Below, piece by piece: positions 32,451 to 41,569 of a stretch of DNA of 64,000 nt (positions are counted from its first letter, which is position 1; each line of letters opens with the position of its first letter). Below the pieces are notes generated by a model, which ran no database searches, was not told where the DNA came from, and was given only the letters and a program-made list of their open reading frames with translations. The stretch comes from Thalassospira lucentensis. GTDB taxonomy: Bacteria; Pseudomonadota; Alphaproteobacteria; Rhodospirillales; Thalassospiraceae. Where the stretch lies: the NCBI RefSeq assembly GCF_032921865.1, contig NZ_CP136683.1:102795-166794 (forward strand), written 5' to 3'. A program made the position numbers and the translations under genes.

Positions 32451-33875
32451 TTATCGATGGAAAATCGGCAACGCGATGCGCACAATCGCGCCTGTGTCGG
32501 CAAATTGCGGTGAATTTTTCATCTGATTGCGATTTGCAATATCAATCGTGCCGTCATGCAACGTGATGATTCTGCTGCTCAGGAAAAGTCCCAAGCCCGT
32601 ACCGGGTTTTTGAAGGGCGTTTGGGCCACGGTAATATTTGTCAAAAATGCGATCGGCATCTTCGTCTGCAATGCCTGGTCCGTCATCAAGCACGTAAATC
32701 ACCAACATTTCCGAATGAAGGGTGTTCAGCTCGCCCATAATACGGACACCATCGCACGATTTGGCATATTTACAGGCATTGTCGATCACCGAAGATAATG
32801 AAATCGGGAACAGAAATGCATCGGCATTGATCCTAACCGGTTGATCGGGCATCCAGTCGAGTCTGACATCATATTCACCAGCCAAGCTTTCAAGAACTTC
32901 ATGTGGATCGATCTGTGTTTTCCGCGTGATCTGCGAGGTTGACGCCAACCATTCGTCAGAAAGACACCCTTCGACAAGGTTTGCCAAACGACGCGTAGAA
33001 CGCCGGATGCGGGAAATCTCGTCGGCGGATTCTTCATCACGCTTGTCGATATTATCTGCAATAACCTCACTAGATGCGGCAATAACACTCAAAGGTGTTC
33101 GGAATTCGTGCGAAATCATAGCCAGAAAATTGCGTTGCTCACATAAGGCCGTTTCTGCAGCGTTGCGTGCAGATTCAATCTCGCGAACCTGCAACCGTAA
33201 CAGGTTGCTTAATCTTTCGGCGACCAAGATGGGGACCCCGCTTGCGATGCAACCGGCAAAAAGCGAGGACCACAGATAATACATCGCCGTGATATCGCCC
33301 GACCACAATGTCGGGCCGGACAGGGTATCGGAAAAAGCCACCGCACCTGCCCGGGTAAAGTTGACCAATGCATTCAAGAAAAATGCCCCCATAACAAGAT
33401 TTACGGCTAGGGATGCCCGCAGCTTCCCGCCTTGGCGCGTTTGCATTAAAGGCAGTCCTGCCAAGAAGGAGAATCCGCCGATAGACAATGCCGAAATAAT
33501 AATCCTGCCCCGTAACAGGTCATCTCGGCTATGGGTCAGAAAAAGCAGTAGAAATAATGTAAAGGTCAGAAAAACAAGCAGCCTGACCGGTGGTTTCTTG
33601 CTGGCAAACAGACTGCTTCCCGCCGCAATGGTCGCAACGCCTGCGGCAATAAGGGTGTTGCCAATAACAACTGAAACAAACAAGGGAATGCCGTTCCGCA
33701 AGAACACCAAGGCACATCCTGCGGCCAGAATGCTCATGCCAATAGCCCAATAGGAAAGTCCTTTGATCTGATGATGCATCCACCACAGCACGGATAAAAG
33801 AAGAGCAGAAAATACCAAGAAGGTAATAACCATCAGCATCAATGTGCGGGCATCAAGCGCCATTCCAATATCCAT
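32451..33875 (-). CDS. Membrane sensor histidine kinase
   Basis: About 474 residues with a polytopic N-terminal half (about seven helices to residue 230, including TLMLMVITFLVFSALLLSVLWW) in place of a periplasmic sensor. A coiled linker leads to the H-box FLAMISHEFRTPLSVIAAS. The N-box (SSVIDNACKYAKS), DDGPGIADED and GTGLGLFLS show a complete ATPase. I use ATG 33875; GTG 33899 is an alternative. It presumably phosphorylates the response regulator encoded just downstream. Confidence 0.92.
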   Translation of the reverse strand: MDIGMALDARTLMLMVITFLVFSALLLSVLWWMHHQIKGLSYWAIGMSILAAGCALVFLRNGIPLFVSVVIGNTLIAAGVATIAAGSSLFASKKPPVRLLVFLTFTLFLLLFLTHSRDDLLRGRIIISALSIGGFSFLAGLPLMQTRQGGKLRASLAVNLVMGAFFLNALVNFTRAGAVAFSDTLSGPTLWSGDITAMYYLWSSLFAGCIASGVPILVAERLSNLLRLQVREIESARNAAETALCEQRNFLAMISHEFRTPLSVIAASSEVIADNIDKRDEESADEISRIRRSTRRLANLVEGCLSDEWLASTSQITRKTQIDPHEVLESLAGEYDVRLDWMPDQPVRINADAFLFPISLSSVIDNACKYAKSCDGVRIMGELNTLHSEMLVIYVLDDGPGIADEDADRIFDKYYRGPNALQKPGTGLGLFLSSRIITLHDGTIDIANRNQMKNSPQFADTGAIVRIALPIFHR

Positions 33876-34462
33876 TTCCCAAAATGTGATGCTTGCCACG
33901 GCTAAAGCATAATCTCCGAGTTTAAGAAACTCTACTAAATAAAATGACAGTATAATGTCTTCTCAATATAGTAAATTCAATCATCTTATATGTAATAATA
34001 AAAATTCAATCTGAAGTTATATATTTTCCTAATTTATGATAGTGAAAATTCAAGTTAACATTCAATCAAAACTCAATTGAGTCGACGAAAAGATGATTTG
34101 TTACAAAATGTTGCATTTTATTACTTTTTATATCGTTTAAATTTCCTGTTTTTCTTGGTAGCCAGAATAAAGTTTTTGCTGCTGTGATAATTCAGCCTCA
34201 GCAGAAATGACGCAGTTTTGAAAAAAACACGGCAAGTTTGAATGTCGGGGAATTCCAACAAAGCCAAGAATTTCGTTTTGGCACTCTCTCCAGCCAGAAT
34301 CTTCACGACGAAGAACAATCCGCTTCTTCTCATTGAAGCTCTGCGGCTTTTCGTTGACACCGACGAAAAGCCGCAGACCGGTAAAAAAAAACATGGACAG
34401 ACAGGAAAACCCCGATCGGTTGTTCAGACGGTCGTAATGAACGTGTCTTGGGGATACTACCG
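33876..34462. other. AT-rich intergenic region with a long hairpin
   Basis: About 590 bp between the kinase start and the autotransporter start. The left part is very AT-rich and probably holds the kinase promoter. The right part contains the 14-bp hairpin at 34341-34376. No gene is supported. Confidence 0.5.
34341..34376. repeat. 14-bp perfect hairpin upstream of the autotransporter
   Basis: CTGCGGCTTTTCGT and ACGAAAAGCCGCAG are separated by 8 nt. The hairpin lies about 90 bp before the autotransporter ATG and could end an upstream transcript or structure the leader. No proper T-run follows on the + strand; an A-run does. Confidence 0.6.
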
Positions 34463-36664
34463 ATGAAGAATACATGGCCTACCACCGGTTTGCACCACCG
34501 GTTGCTGCTTGGCACGTCAATCACCGTGCTTGGCCTCATGTCGTTGTCACCCGAAACAGCACTGGCTGCGAGCTCGTGCGCGGATCAGAGCGGGAAGACC
34601 ATCTCCATATCCGAAAACTGTGCCGACTGGAATTCGGGGGATCTGGATATTTCATCCAGCGGGAGCATAAGCTCGTCAATTTCAGGGGGAGGATCTGCTG
34701 CTTCAGCCATCAGTCTTTCCGGGAATGTCGGGAACTTGACGGTTGATGGATCTGTGAACGGCACTCAGAACAATGCTCTCCGGACCGTTGGACATTCAAT
34801 TGGTTCAATCATCAATAACGGGACCATAGAAGGCCGCAACAATGCTATTTTTCTTGATGCAGGCAGTAGCATCACGAGCGTTGTCAACAATGGTACATTG
34901 AAGGGCGGTACCTATTCTATCTATACGCAAAACAACACCGTGACGATCGGATCGATTACCAATACCGGAATAATTGCCGGGAATATTGAATATTCAGCCG
35001 CAACCGGATTAACCATTACAGGCGGCACGACCGAAGCCGATTACGGACTGTTAACCGGCGGGGATGGAACTGACAAGAGTAATATCGGTTCTGTTGGCAC
35101 TGTTACACATACCGGTGCCGATCTGACATTTGATGCAGGCCATATCTGGCTTAACGACAACATTAATGTCGGCGGCAATGCTGTCAAGGTCAACACGGCC
35201 ACCGTTAAATTATCGAATGCGGTTTCAATAACAGGCGACTACACCCAGACCGGTGGCGGCCTGGTGTCCCAAGTCACGAGTGGCAGCCAGTACGGCAAGC
35301 TTAACGTGAGCGGCACAGCCAACATCAGCAATACGACCCTGGTTCTTCAGGGGAGCAATCTGGCGTCCGGCACCTATACCATTGTTGGGGCCGGTACTGG
35401 AAATTACACGATCACTTCGGCTTCGGTTGTTGGCACCAGCGGCGCAACGGCAACCGTTGGGACAGTTGGCAATGATCTGGTAGTAACCGTAACTGGCGGA
35501 GCTTCCGGCGGAACGGGCAAGTATACCCCGAAAGGCAAGGCTGCAGGTGGTTCAGCTGCTTCGTTTGGTGGTGTGCTGGATCAGATTAATGGCTTGAGTA
35601 CCCCGCAGGCGCAAGCCTTCCAGAGCGAGGTTCTGGCAGCGATTGATAGCCTTCCGTCTGACCAACAGGGCAAAGCCATCAAAAAATTGGCACCGGCAAA
35701 TGCGGCAAACACCATCCAGATGGCATCGCAATCGACATCGGTTGTGCTGGATGCCGTGCAAGCCCGCCAGCAGTTGGTTATGGGAGGCGATAACGGATAT
35801 TATGGCAGCACGGGAAAGGCCGCCGGTGACGGCACAGCAACCCGTGCAGTTTGGGGGCAGATACTTGGTGGATCGGCCAGCCTTGATGGCAATTCCGAAA
35901 ATGACGGCTTCAGCAGCAAAAGTTTCGGTCTGACATCGGGAATCGACCAAATGATCAGCCCGAACTTTCTGGTTGGTGGTGCGCTTAGCTGGTTGCGTTC
36001 GTGGACAGACGGCGAAAACGACTCAAGCGGTTCAAGCCAGCGTCTGGACAGCTATCAACTGACCCTTTATGGCACCTATAGGCTGGACCGTCTGGCCGTT
36101 GACGGGCAAATCGGCGCGGGCTGGAACCAGTTCGACCAGACACGTAACATCGATTTCCTCGGCAAGACGGCCAGTGCCGGTTACGATGGTCAGCAATATA
36201 TGGCGCGTGCCCGGGTCGGATATGACCTGTCGGTGGGTGGTAATACAACATTGACGCCGTTTGCCGGATTACGCTGGCTTCATGCGCGCAATGAATCTTA
36301 CACGGAAACCGGTGCAGATACGGCAAACAATTCGGTCAACAGCCTTAGTAACGACAGTGTAACCCAGGAACTGGGGACGTCTGCGGCATGGCAGTTCGAT
36401 ACGGATTACGGTGTCCTTTCGCCAGAAATCTCGGCCGCGTGGGTGCACGATTATACCGACAGTTCGATGAACTCGACCGGTCAAATCGGCGGCGTGGCAT
36501 ATTCGCTGGAAACCGAAGGACTGCCGTCCGACGGGGCGCGCCTTGGATTTGCGCTGTCACTGGCAACGTTTGACACTACTGATCTTCGTTTTGAATATGA
36601 CGCCGAACTGCGATCCGGCTATCAAAGCCAGATCGCGGCACTTAAGGCAAAGTGGCGCTTCTGA
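34463..36664 (+). CDS. Autotransporter (type Va) adhesin-like protein
   Basis: About 733 residues. An extended signal peptide (MKNTWPTTGLHHRLLLGTSITVLGLMSLSPETALA) precedes a Ser/Gly/Asn/Thr-rich passenger of about 350 residues with short beta-helix-like repeats (NNGTIEGRNNAIF, NNGTLKGGTYSIY, TNTGIIAGNIEYS). The C-terminal 270 or so residues form the beta-barrel (AVWGQILGGSASLDG... ending LKAKWRF with a terminal Phe). The barrel inserts in the outer membrane and exposes the passenger, probably for adhesion. ATG 34463 is preferred over a TTG 15 bp upstream. A terminator follows. Confidence 0.92.
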   Translation: MKNTWPTTGLHHRLLLGTSITVLGLMSLSPETALAASSCADQSGKTISISENCADWNSGDLDISSSGSISSSISGGGSAASAISLSGNVGNLTVDGSVNGTQNNALRTVGHSIGSIINNGTIEGRNNAIFLDAGSSITSVVNNGTLKGGTYSIYTQNNTVTIGSITNTGIIAGNIEYSAATGLTITGGTTEADYGLLTGGDGTDKSNIGSVGTVTHTGADLTFDAGHIWLNDNINVGGNAVKVNTATVKLSNAVSITGDYTQTGGGLVSQVTSGSQYGKLNVSGTANISNTTLVLQGSNLASGTYTIVGAGTGNYTITSASVVGTSGATATVGTVGNDLVVTVTGGASGGTGKYTPKGKAAGGSAASFGGVLDQINGLSTPQAQAFQSEVLAAIDSLPSDQQGKAIKKLAPANAANTIQMASQSTSVVLDAVQARQQLVMGGDNGYYGSTGKAAGDGTATRAVWGQILGGSASLDGNSENDGFSSKSFGLTSGIDQMISPNFLVGGALSWLRSWTDGENDSSGSSQRLDSYQLTLYGTYRLDRLAVDGQIGAGWNQFDQTRNIDFLGKTASAGYDGQQYMARARVGYDLSVGGNTTLTPFAGLRWLHARNESYTETGADTANNSVNSLSNDSVTQELGTSAAWQFDTDYGVLSPEISAAWVHDYTDSSMNSTGQIGGVAYSLETEGLPSDGARLGFALSLATFDTTDLRFEYDAELRSGYQSQIAALKAKWRF

Positions 36665-36683
36665 TCCTTAAGATGCTTACTTC

Positions 36684-36712
36684 AAACAGCGGCTTCCGGG
36701 CCGCTGTTTTCT
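36684..36712 (+). terminator. Rho-independent terminator after the autotransporter
   Basis: AACAGCGGC and GCCGCTGTT form a 9-bp stem with a 6-nt loop and a TTTTCTT tail, 20 bases after the stop. Confidence 0.88.
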
Positions 36713-36789
36713 TATGTAACTTGATTGCAAGTTGACAGATTTTTGTGATCATATCCAACGCTTTGCGTATGAGAAAACGACAGGAATTG

Positions 36790-37641
36790 ATGAATATACA
36801 GGCCCATCGCCTTGGCGGCGTGTTCATTCTGCTGACCATGCTTTTGGGTTGTGCGACACCTGCCAGCCGCACGGCACTACGGGACACATTGATCCAAAAG
36901 GCCGGATGGAAGACAGAGCTACTTTCTGCCGGAGCATTTGATGTGTTTTCCGTCCGAACAACATCGCGGAACGGTGCAGTATTGACGGTTTATCTTGAAG
37001 GTGACGGGTATGCATATATGACGCCAAACCGGATTTCACCTGACCCGACCCCGATCAATCCGCTTGCCCTGCGACTGGCAATTGCCGACCCGGGAACAGG
37101 GCCTGTGGCATATCTTGCAAGGGCGTGCCAATATGTCATGCCTGATCACGGGCGGAATTGTGCCCGTCCATACTGGTCATTCAAGCGTTATGCGCCTGAA
37201 ATTGTCGACAACGCCAATCTTGCGATTGATGCCCTCAAACAAAGGACCAGCACGACCAAGATTATGCTGGTGGGTTATTCCGGCGGCGGTGCGCTTGCCG
37301 TTCTGGTTGCGGCGCATCGTGACGATGTTGCGGGCATCGTCACGGTTGCAAGCAACCTTGATCTTGGCTATTGGACGCGACGAGATGATTTGATGCCGCT
37401 TGAGGGCTCACTGGATCCTGTCGATTTTTCCGACCGTGTCGCCATTATTCCCCAAGTTCATTTTTCGGGCGCGCTGGATACGACCGTTGGGCCGGATGTC
37501 ACGCGAGCTTATATGTCACTCCTGCCACAGGACGCCCCGGCTCGAATGATTACTAAGCCGACGTTTGATCATTCCTGCTGCTGGGCCGTGTCGTGGCCAG
37601 AGCTGTTTAAATCGACGGGCCTGCAAACATTTCGAGATTGA
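36790..37641 (+). CDS. Alpha/beta-hydrolase-like lipoprotein
   Basis: About 283 residues starting behind AGGAATTG. The N-terminal signal ends in a lipobox (LTMLLGC), so it is probably an envelope lipoprotein. The body is hydrolase-like: a nucleophile elbow GYSGGGALAVLVAAH, the strand AGIVTVASNLD, an Asp in SGALDTTVGPD and a His in KPTFDHSCCW, a plausible Ser-Asp-His triad. The start VYLEGDGYAYMTPNRISPDPTP resembles a family of alpha/beta-hydrolase lipoproteins of unknown substrate. It stands alone after the autotransporter. Confidence 0.8.
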   Translation: MNIQAHRLGGVFILLTMLLGCATPASRTALRDTLIQKAGWKTELLSAGAFDVFSVRTTSRNGAVLTVYLEGDGYAYMTPNRISPDPTPINPLALRLAIADPGTGPVAYLARACQYVMPDHGRNCARPYWSFKRYAPEIVDNANLAIDALKQRTSTTKIMLVGYSGGGALAVLVAAHRDDVAGIVTVASNLDLGYWTRRDDLMPLEGSLDPVDFSDRVAIIPQVHFSGALDTTVGPDVTRAYMSLLPQDAPARMITKPTFDHSCCWAVSWPELFKSTGLQTFRD

Positions 37642-37993
37642 CTCTTTAGTCACCATTTGGCGGAAAACGTTTTCACACGCTAAGGTCCAGCCTCATTCAA
37701 ATCCAGCAACAGAGAAGCGCAGCAAGGCACAACGGGGCCTTGAAGTTTGCAGCTTGGTCGGGTGTCAGATAGAAGGCCAAGAGGCGGCAATACTGATTCA
37801 CGGACTTGGGAGCTACGCGAGACCTTTGACAGTCCCAGCATGTGGGTATGAGAAAATTTGCCTTGCCCAGGAAGACGGTCACAAGCGATTACGTGATATG
37901 GTGCTTGATGCTGCTGTGCGCGGCAAATTATCCCTAGCTTTACAGCAAGGTTTTCGGTTTATCACAATAAGTGTGCCGTTTTTCCGGTAAGGA
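37642..37993. other. Gene-free stretch
   Basis: About 350 bp between the hydrolase and the recombinase fragment. No coding frame with family features; it looks like rearranged sequence. Confidence 0.4.
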
Positions 37994-38610
37994 CTAACGC
38001 CGCTTATCTGCTGCGATGATTGCTGAAAAGTCAAACATCACCTCGCAGGTCCGCTCCCAACATTCCTCAGCCTCATTCCAGATGGCGTGAATGGTCAGCC
38101 TGTCGATAATCTGGCGCATAGGGGCTACGGCTTCCGGATCGCGTGACCAGGTTTCCAGCTTTGCGATCAACGTTTTGTGGTGAGCGACAATCCTGTCGAT
38201 GCTTTTGGGAGGTGTTGTCTCGGCCAGTTCCCGTTCACATCGGGAAATGTCGAGTTTCAGACGGTGAATCTGTTCCGATTTGTCGTCAAAAAATGCACGG
38301 ATTTCGTGAGACCTGGCGTCGGGGCCCAAAGCATCGATGACCTTGTTTAGGCCAGTGCGGACAGCCTCAAGTTCTCCCTTCAGTTGCTCAATTTCACGTT
38401 CCAGTTTTGAGCGTCTCTTTTCTATTTTTCCACTGTCGAATTGCGCCATGATCATATTGCGATCAAGTTTGCTGATGGCTTCAATGACGAGCGTGATAAT
38501 CTGGTCATAGTTGAGGCTTCTGTTGGGGCACCCTTTTGTTTTGCAAGAGTAGTGTCGGGCATAGGTTGCAACAATCGGTTCGGCGGCGTTAACACCGTCG
38601 CCCAGAAGGA
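37994..38610 (-). pseudogene. C-terminal fragment of a large serine recombinase
   Basis: The frame begins inside a zinc-ribbon-like segment (ATYARHYSCKTKGCPNRSLN), continues with a long coiled coil (RSKLEREIEQLKGELEAVRTGL...) and ends RQIIDRLTIHAIWNEAEECW...ADKRR. These are the C-terminal parts of large serine recombinases (resolvase/invertase with recombinase and zinc-ribbon domains). The catalytic N-terminal half is absent; at about 38600 the sequence switches to an unrelated rightward gene fragment. An internal ATG at 38455 opens a 153-codon frame that could still be translated. Confidence 0.75.
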
Positions 38611-38758
38611 GTTAGACAACAACTTTTTCAAGCTTCGCCTCTGGCAGATGCCCGACCTTCTTAGAGCTTTGTTTCGCACCTATGGCGAGCTCTCAGACGA
38701 GACACGCGCCAAGCTACCCCTGAAGCAGATTTGGGCACCGATGACGGGGGGAACGTGA
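38597..38758 (+). pseudogene. C-terminal fragment of an unknown protein
   Basis: In the rightward frame, AQKELDNNFFKLRLWQMPDLLRAL...LPLKQIWAPMTGGT ends in TGA, overlapping the next ATG by one base. The helical, charged sequence looks protein-like but lacks its beginning, which was replaced by the recombinase fragment. It was probably the first gene of a two-gene unit with the next feature. Confidence 0.5.
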
Positions 38759-38904
38759 TGAAGTTGACAGCTAAACCTTTGGAACGCCTTACCGGGATTA
38801 TAACCGGAGACAACAACGTCAGTCCGTATAGAAGCGGTCCACAGCTAGTCGACTTTTTCCATGATTTTGGTGAGCGTGATTTGTATGGTCAACCATATAG
38901 CCAA
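38758..38904 (+). pseudogene. N-terminal fragment resembling an abortive-infection (AbiJ-type) protein
   Basis: ATG 38758 opens KLTAKPLERLTGIITGD, then NNVSPYRSGPQLVDFFHDFGERDLYG. I associate this pattern (ITGDN-SPYRSGP-LV-FF--FG) with the N-terminal domain of AbiJ-like defence proteins, from memory and with moderate certainty. The frame soon runs into the complement of the TraL-like gene, so only about 48 residues survive. It suggests a lost defence operon. Confidence 0.5.
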
Positions 38905-39202
38905 GCAGCGGTAAGAAGGTGCTGGCCCCGTTATCGATTACGACAACGCCATCTTCCGGGCCGGTCATGATCTGTTCGATCAGGGCATCGAAATAGCGCG
39001 GGTTGATCTCATCAGGTCGTTCGCCAAGGCGAATGGTTTCGACCGGAAAGGCCTTGTATCCGGCAAAGGTCTGGTTGACCGGATCGGTGTCATAGCAGTG
39101 AAGCGGGGTGTCGCGTTTGAGGTAATGCTGTGCGAGCAGGCTTGCGACAAACGACTTGCCGACCCCGCCCTTGCCCTGAAGGGTAAGATTAATCAACGCC
39201 AT
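38819..39202 (-). pseudogene. TraL-like ParA-family ATPase, C-terminally truncated
   Basis: Starts at ATG 39202 behind GGAG. It has a deviant Walker A (LTLQGKGGVGKSFVASLLAQHY), DTDPVNQTFAGYKAF, and Walker B region VVVIDNGASTFLPLLGYM. This is the TraL type of conjugation-associated ParA homologues, normally about 240 residues. After GYMV the frame continues 20 or so codons through the complement of the defence-gene fragment, so about half the protein is lost. It follows the XRE and TraK-like genes, as in a relaxosome region. Confidence 0.8.
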
Positions 39203-39425
39203 CGGCGATAACTCCATCTGAAATGATAATTTTGATGCCCAGCACATGGGCGAGGCGGAAAACATGTGCAGCAGGTAGATCCGTTCGGCCTGCTTCAAAG
39301 TCGCGATAGGTGTGTTCGCACACGCCAATGCATTCACCTGCACCAGCTTGGGTGAGGTGTTGGGCTTGGCGGGCTTGCCGCAGGCGGGTGTGAAGGGTGA
39401 GGTAGTCGGATTGCCAAGCGCTCAT
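39189..39425 (-). CDS. Small XRE-type regulator of the TraK/TraL module
   Basis: A 78-residue helix-turn-helix protein: RLRQARQAQHLTQAGAGECIGVCEHTYRDFEAGRTDLPAAHVFRLAHVLG. It overlaps the TraK-like gene by 4 bp and the TraL-like gene by 14 bp, so the three form one transcript. It probably controls the transfer module. Confidence 0.8.
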   Translation of the reverse strand: MSAWQSDYLTLHTRLRQARQAQHLTQAGAGECIGVCEHTYRDFEAGRTDLPAAHVFRLAHVLGIKIIISDGVIADGVD

Positions 39426-39787
39426 TGGGTGTCATCCTCGTCATAGGAGAACCCGTCCCAAGTGCGATCAAATTCTATTTGCTCTTCGGCTTTGAGCGTT
39501 GGCAGTGTGCTGGTGTGGATTGGATGTGCGTTTACAACTGGCGTCTGTCTGTTCAGATTGTTGGGGCGAACAGATTGTTTTGCCGCAGTGCTTGCCGACG
39601 ATTTTGAAACATTGGAACGCAGTTGTTTAACCCGGTCATAAAATGACCGGCGGGACATGGTGACACGTCCCGAAGCACTGAGTTCTTCGTAGATTGTTCG
39701 GACCAGAATTCCTTGCTCGATCTTGCCGAGAATTTCATCTCGCAAAGCAAGGATTTCGATCTTCGCCTGACCCCATTCCGCTGGCAT
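39422..39787 (-). CDS. TraK-like DNA-binding protein
   Basis: A 121-residue protein. Its first half (ALRDEILGKIEQGILVRTIYEELSASGRVTMSRRSFYDRVKQLR) matches the TraK-family layout, with a helix-turn-helix that recognises DNA near oriT. The second half is a flexible, Asn/Pro-rich tail ending in acidic YDEDDTQ. Upstream, CCTTGTC and GACAAGG (39797-39827) form an inverted repeat in the promoter region. If functional it would help a relaxosome; the neighbouring TraL is broken. Confidence 0.7.
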   Translation of the reverse strand: MPAEWGQAKIEILALRDEILGKIEQGILVRTIYEELSASGRVTMSRRSFYDRVKQLRSNVSKSSASTAAKQSVRPNNLNRQTPVVNAHPIHTSTLPTLKAEEQIEFDRTWDGFSYDEDDTQ

Positions 39788-39852
39788 TAGCGCGTTCCTT
39801 GTCGCAGGTGTTAACCACTTGACAAGGATCGGAAATGTATGGTCTCAATTCC

Positions 39853-40119
39853 CTACCGAGTGCACCAAAATCTGATGTTTCTCGGGGAAAAGAATTGGGC
39901 AAACAGGTATGCCCATGCTTCCATCATGGCGTCAACTTTCGCCAGATGGTCCAGGTTGCGGGCATGTGCCTGTGCCAGCAGATTGCTATACCAGGGATTG
40001 CTGCCAGCATTCCACGCGTGCCTGGCTGTGAGATCCGCGGTTGTCTGAACCCGCTGCTGAGCATCAGCGATGAGGGCGGAAATCTGTTCGTAGGTGGTAT
40101 TTTTGATTGATAGTCTCAT
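39853..40119 (-). CDS. Small hypothetical helical protein
   Basis: About 88 residues from ATG 40119, which has GGAG nine bases upstream. It is mostly helical (YEQISALIADAQQRVQTTADL, HARNLDHLAKVDAMMEAWAYLF). I know no family. It is leftward, like the TraK module, from which it is separated by a short gap. Confidence 0.5.
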   Translation of the reverse strand: MRLSIKNTTYEQISALIADAQQRVQTTADLTARHAWNAGSNPWYSNLLAQAHARNLDHLAKVDAMMEAWAYLFAQFFSPRNIRFWCTR

Positions 40120-40273
40120 TATTGGGTACTCCAAAGTTTGCTGAGGCAGGGAATCTGCTTCATTGTTATTTATGCTTCGGAGAGATTTTGGGTGCCTAAA
40201 TAGGCTAATCTGGCAGCATTATCAGTTGTTCTGTCTGGATAAGTGACATTACACCCATAGGTTTCCGGCTTTC

Positions 40274-41293
40274 TCAAGCAACGAACCTTCTTAGATATGG
40301 TGCCTTCTCAAAGCTGTATTCTATATGGGTTCGCCATGCTGAACCCTCTTCAAGCGCCTCCTCATATGCATCTGAGAGATCGCCTGGTCGCGTCTCATGG
40401 AGGATTTCCATCAGAATGCCCGCCTGCAGAAGGTCTTTTCGTGATTTCAGAATGCCCCGTTTGTCACGTCGTGACGCCACGATGAGTTTGTGGATCGCAT
40501 ATCGTTCCGGCCGGGGGACCTTCACGAGAATGCCGTCGCGATACAGCAAGGCTGCATCTATAGCGTCTCTCAAAAGGAAGTTGAGATAGTGAAGTGATTG
40601 CGCATTTACCTGCAGCGCTTCAAGATATTTGACATGCTCTGCCTCATCGAAACACGGTGTCAGAAACTCTACTTCCCGAACCGCGCTGTCTATGTGATTT
40701 ATCCAACGCCAGGGTCGGGCTTCATCAAGAGATGGGGCCGGATTATACCCAAGAGATGTGAGTGCTGCGGGAATGTCGGGAATGGCGACATCATCAACAG
40801 CAATCGAAAATCGCTCGAAACCGGCAATATCGAGATCCATCGTACCGATTGCATCGCCTGAATTGAAGCGGACGCCAAGCTCCAGCTCATAGGCTCTGAA
40901 GGCATTGGTCCCGATCAGTGTACCTCCCAGGCGAAAAGTGCCTGAGGCGGACAGGGCTGAGAGAACTTTTCCAGTGGAAACGTCAGGTGAAAGAACCCGC
41001 TCTGTTCGAAGTTTCTTGACCAGGGATGAGCGAGCTTTTCTTCGTATCTCGCGTTTTTCCTTCAGTTCATTCAAGCCTGAAAGGCGTTCGAGGAGGGCAT
41101 CTGTTTTCAGGCCGATGAATTTCTGGACCGTTTTGCTGCCAAGACGGTAATTGTCGTAGAGATAGGTCCGGTTTCCCTTATTCTTCTCAATAATTGTTCC
41201 CTTGATATCGGCTACTTCTTCATCAATCAGAAGGGAAAGAAGGTCGTAATACCAGCCCTGGGCTGCCATTGAGAGACTTGAGTAATGCGCCAT
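40274..41293 (-). CDS. GSU2403-type nucleotidyltransferase-fold protein
   Basis: A 339-residue protein. The N-terminal 110 residues are helical and basic (IIEKNKGNRTYLYDNYRLGSK). The nucleotidyltransferase core has GGTLIGTNAFRAYELELGV and the acidic GTMDLDIAGFERF, followed by EVEFLTPCFDE. Family members are uncharacterised; related folds occur in AbiEii-like toxins. Two large palindromes lie directly upstream (41299-41387), the nearer only 5 bp from the ATG, implying tight repression, as for toxins or defence genes. No obvious antitoxin is adjacent. Substrate unknown. Confidence 0.8.
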   Translation of the reverse strand: MAHYSSLSMAAQGWYYDLLSLLIDEEVADIKGTIIEKNKGNRTYLYDNYRLGSKTVQKFIGLKTDALLERLSGLNELKEKREIRRKARSSLVKKLRTERVLSPDVSTGKVLSALSASGTFRLGGTLIGTNAFRAYELELGVRFNSGDAIGTMDLDIAGFERFSIAVDDVAIPDIPAALTSLGYNPAPSLDEARPWRWINHIDSAVREVEFLTPCFDEAEHVKYLEALQVNAQSLHYLNFLLRDAIDAALLYRDGILVKVPRPERYAIHKLIVASRRDKRGILKSRKDLLQAGILMEILHETRPGDLSDAYEEALEEGSAWRTHIEYSFEKAPYLRRFVA

Positions 41294-41298
41294 GACCC

Positions 41299-41336
41299 TA
41301 CCTTACCACACGAAGAATAGTTTGTGTGGTAAGGTA
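41299..41336. promoter_or_regulatory. Operator palindrome 1 of the nucleotidyltransferase gene
   Basis: TACCTTACCACAC and GTGTGGTAAGGTA are perfect 13-bp arms separated by 12 nt, starting 5 bp upstream of the ATG. They share the core ACCACAC/GTGTGGT with palindrome 2. Confidence 0.8.
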
Positions 41337-41359
41337 GAGTTGATTTGCTGCTATGGCAA

Positions 41360-41387
41360 TACCACACAAAAAAATTTTTGTGTGGTA
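41360..41387. promoter_or_regulatory. Operator palindrome 2 of the nucleotidyltransferase gene
   Basis: TACCACACAAAAA and TTTTTGTGTGGTA are perfect 13-bp arms around AA. The same ACCACAC half-site occurs four times in 90 bp, so a dimer or tetramer could bridge the promoter. Confidence 0.8.
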
Positions 41388-41569
41388 CACTTGGCTAGCT
41401 GCACCGGGATAGGAAGAGCAAGGCTTTACTCTTGGCATTTTGCTGAGCGGCAAGAAGATCTCTACCAGTACCCGTAACGCGGTGCAGGGGCTTGCATCTT
41501 CCCTTGCGTGAATAGATGAACCCACGAACCGAGGTTGGTCTGGTACTAAAATCTGGCACGTTGATCGTG

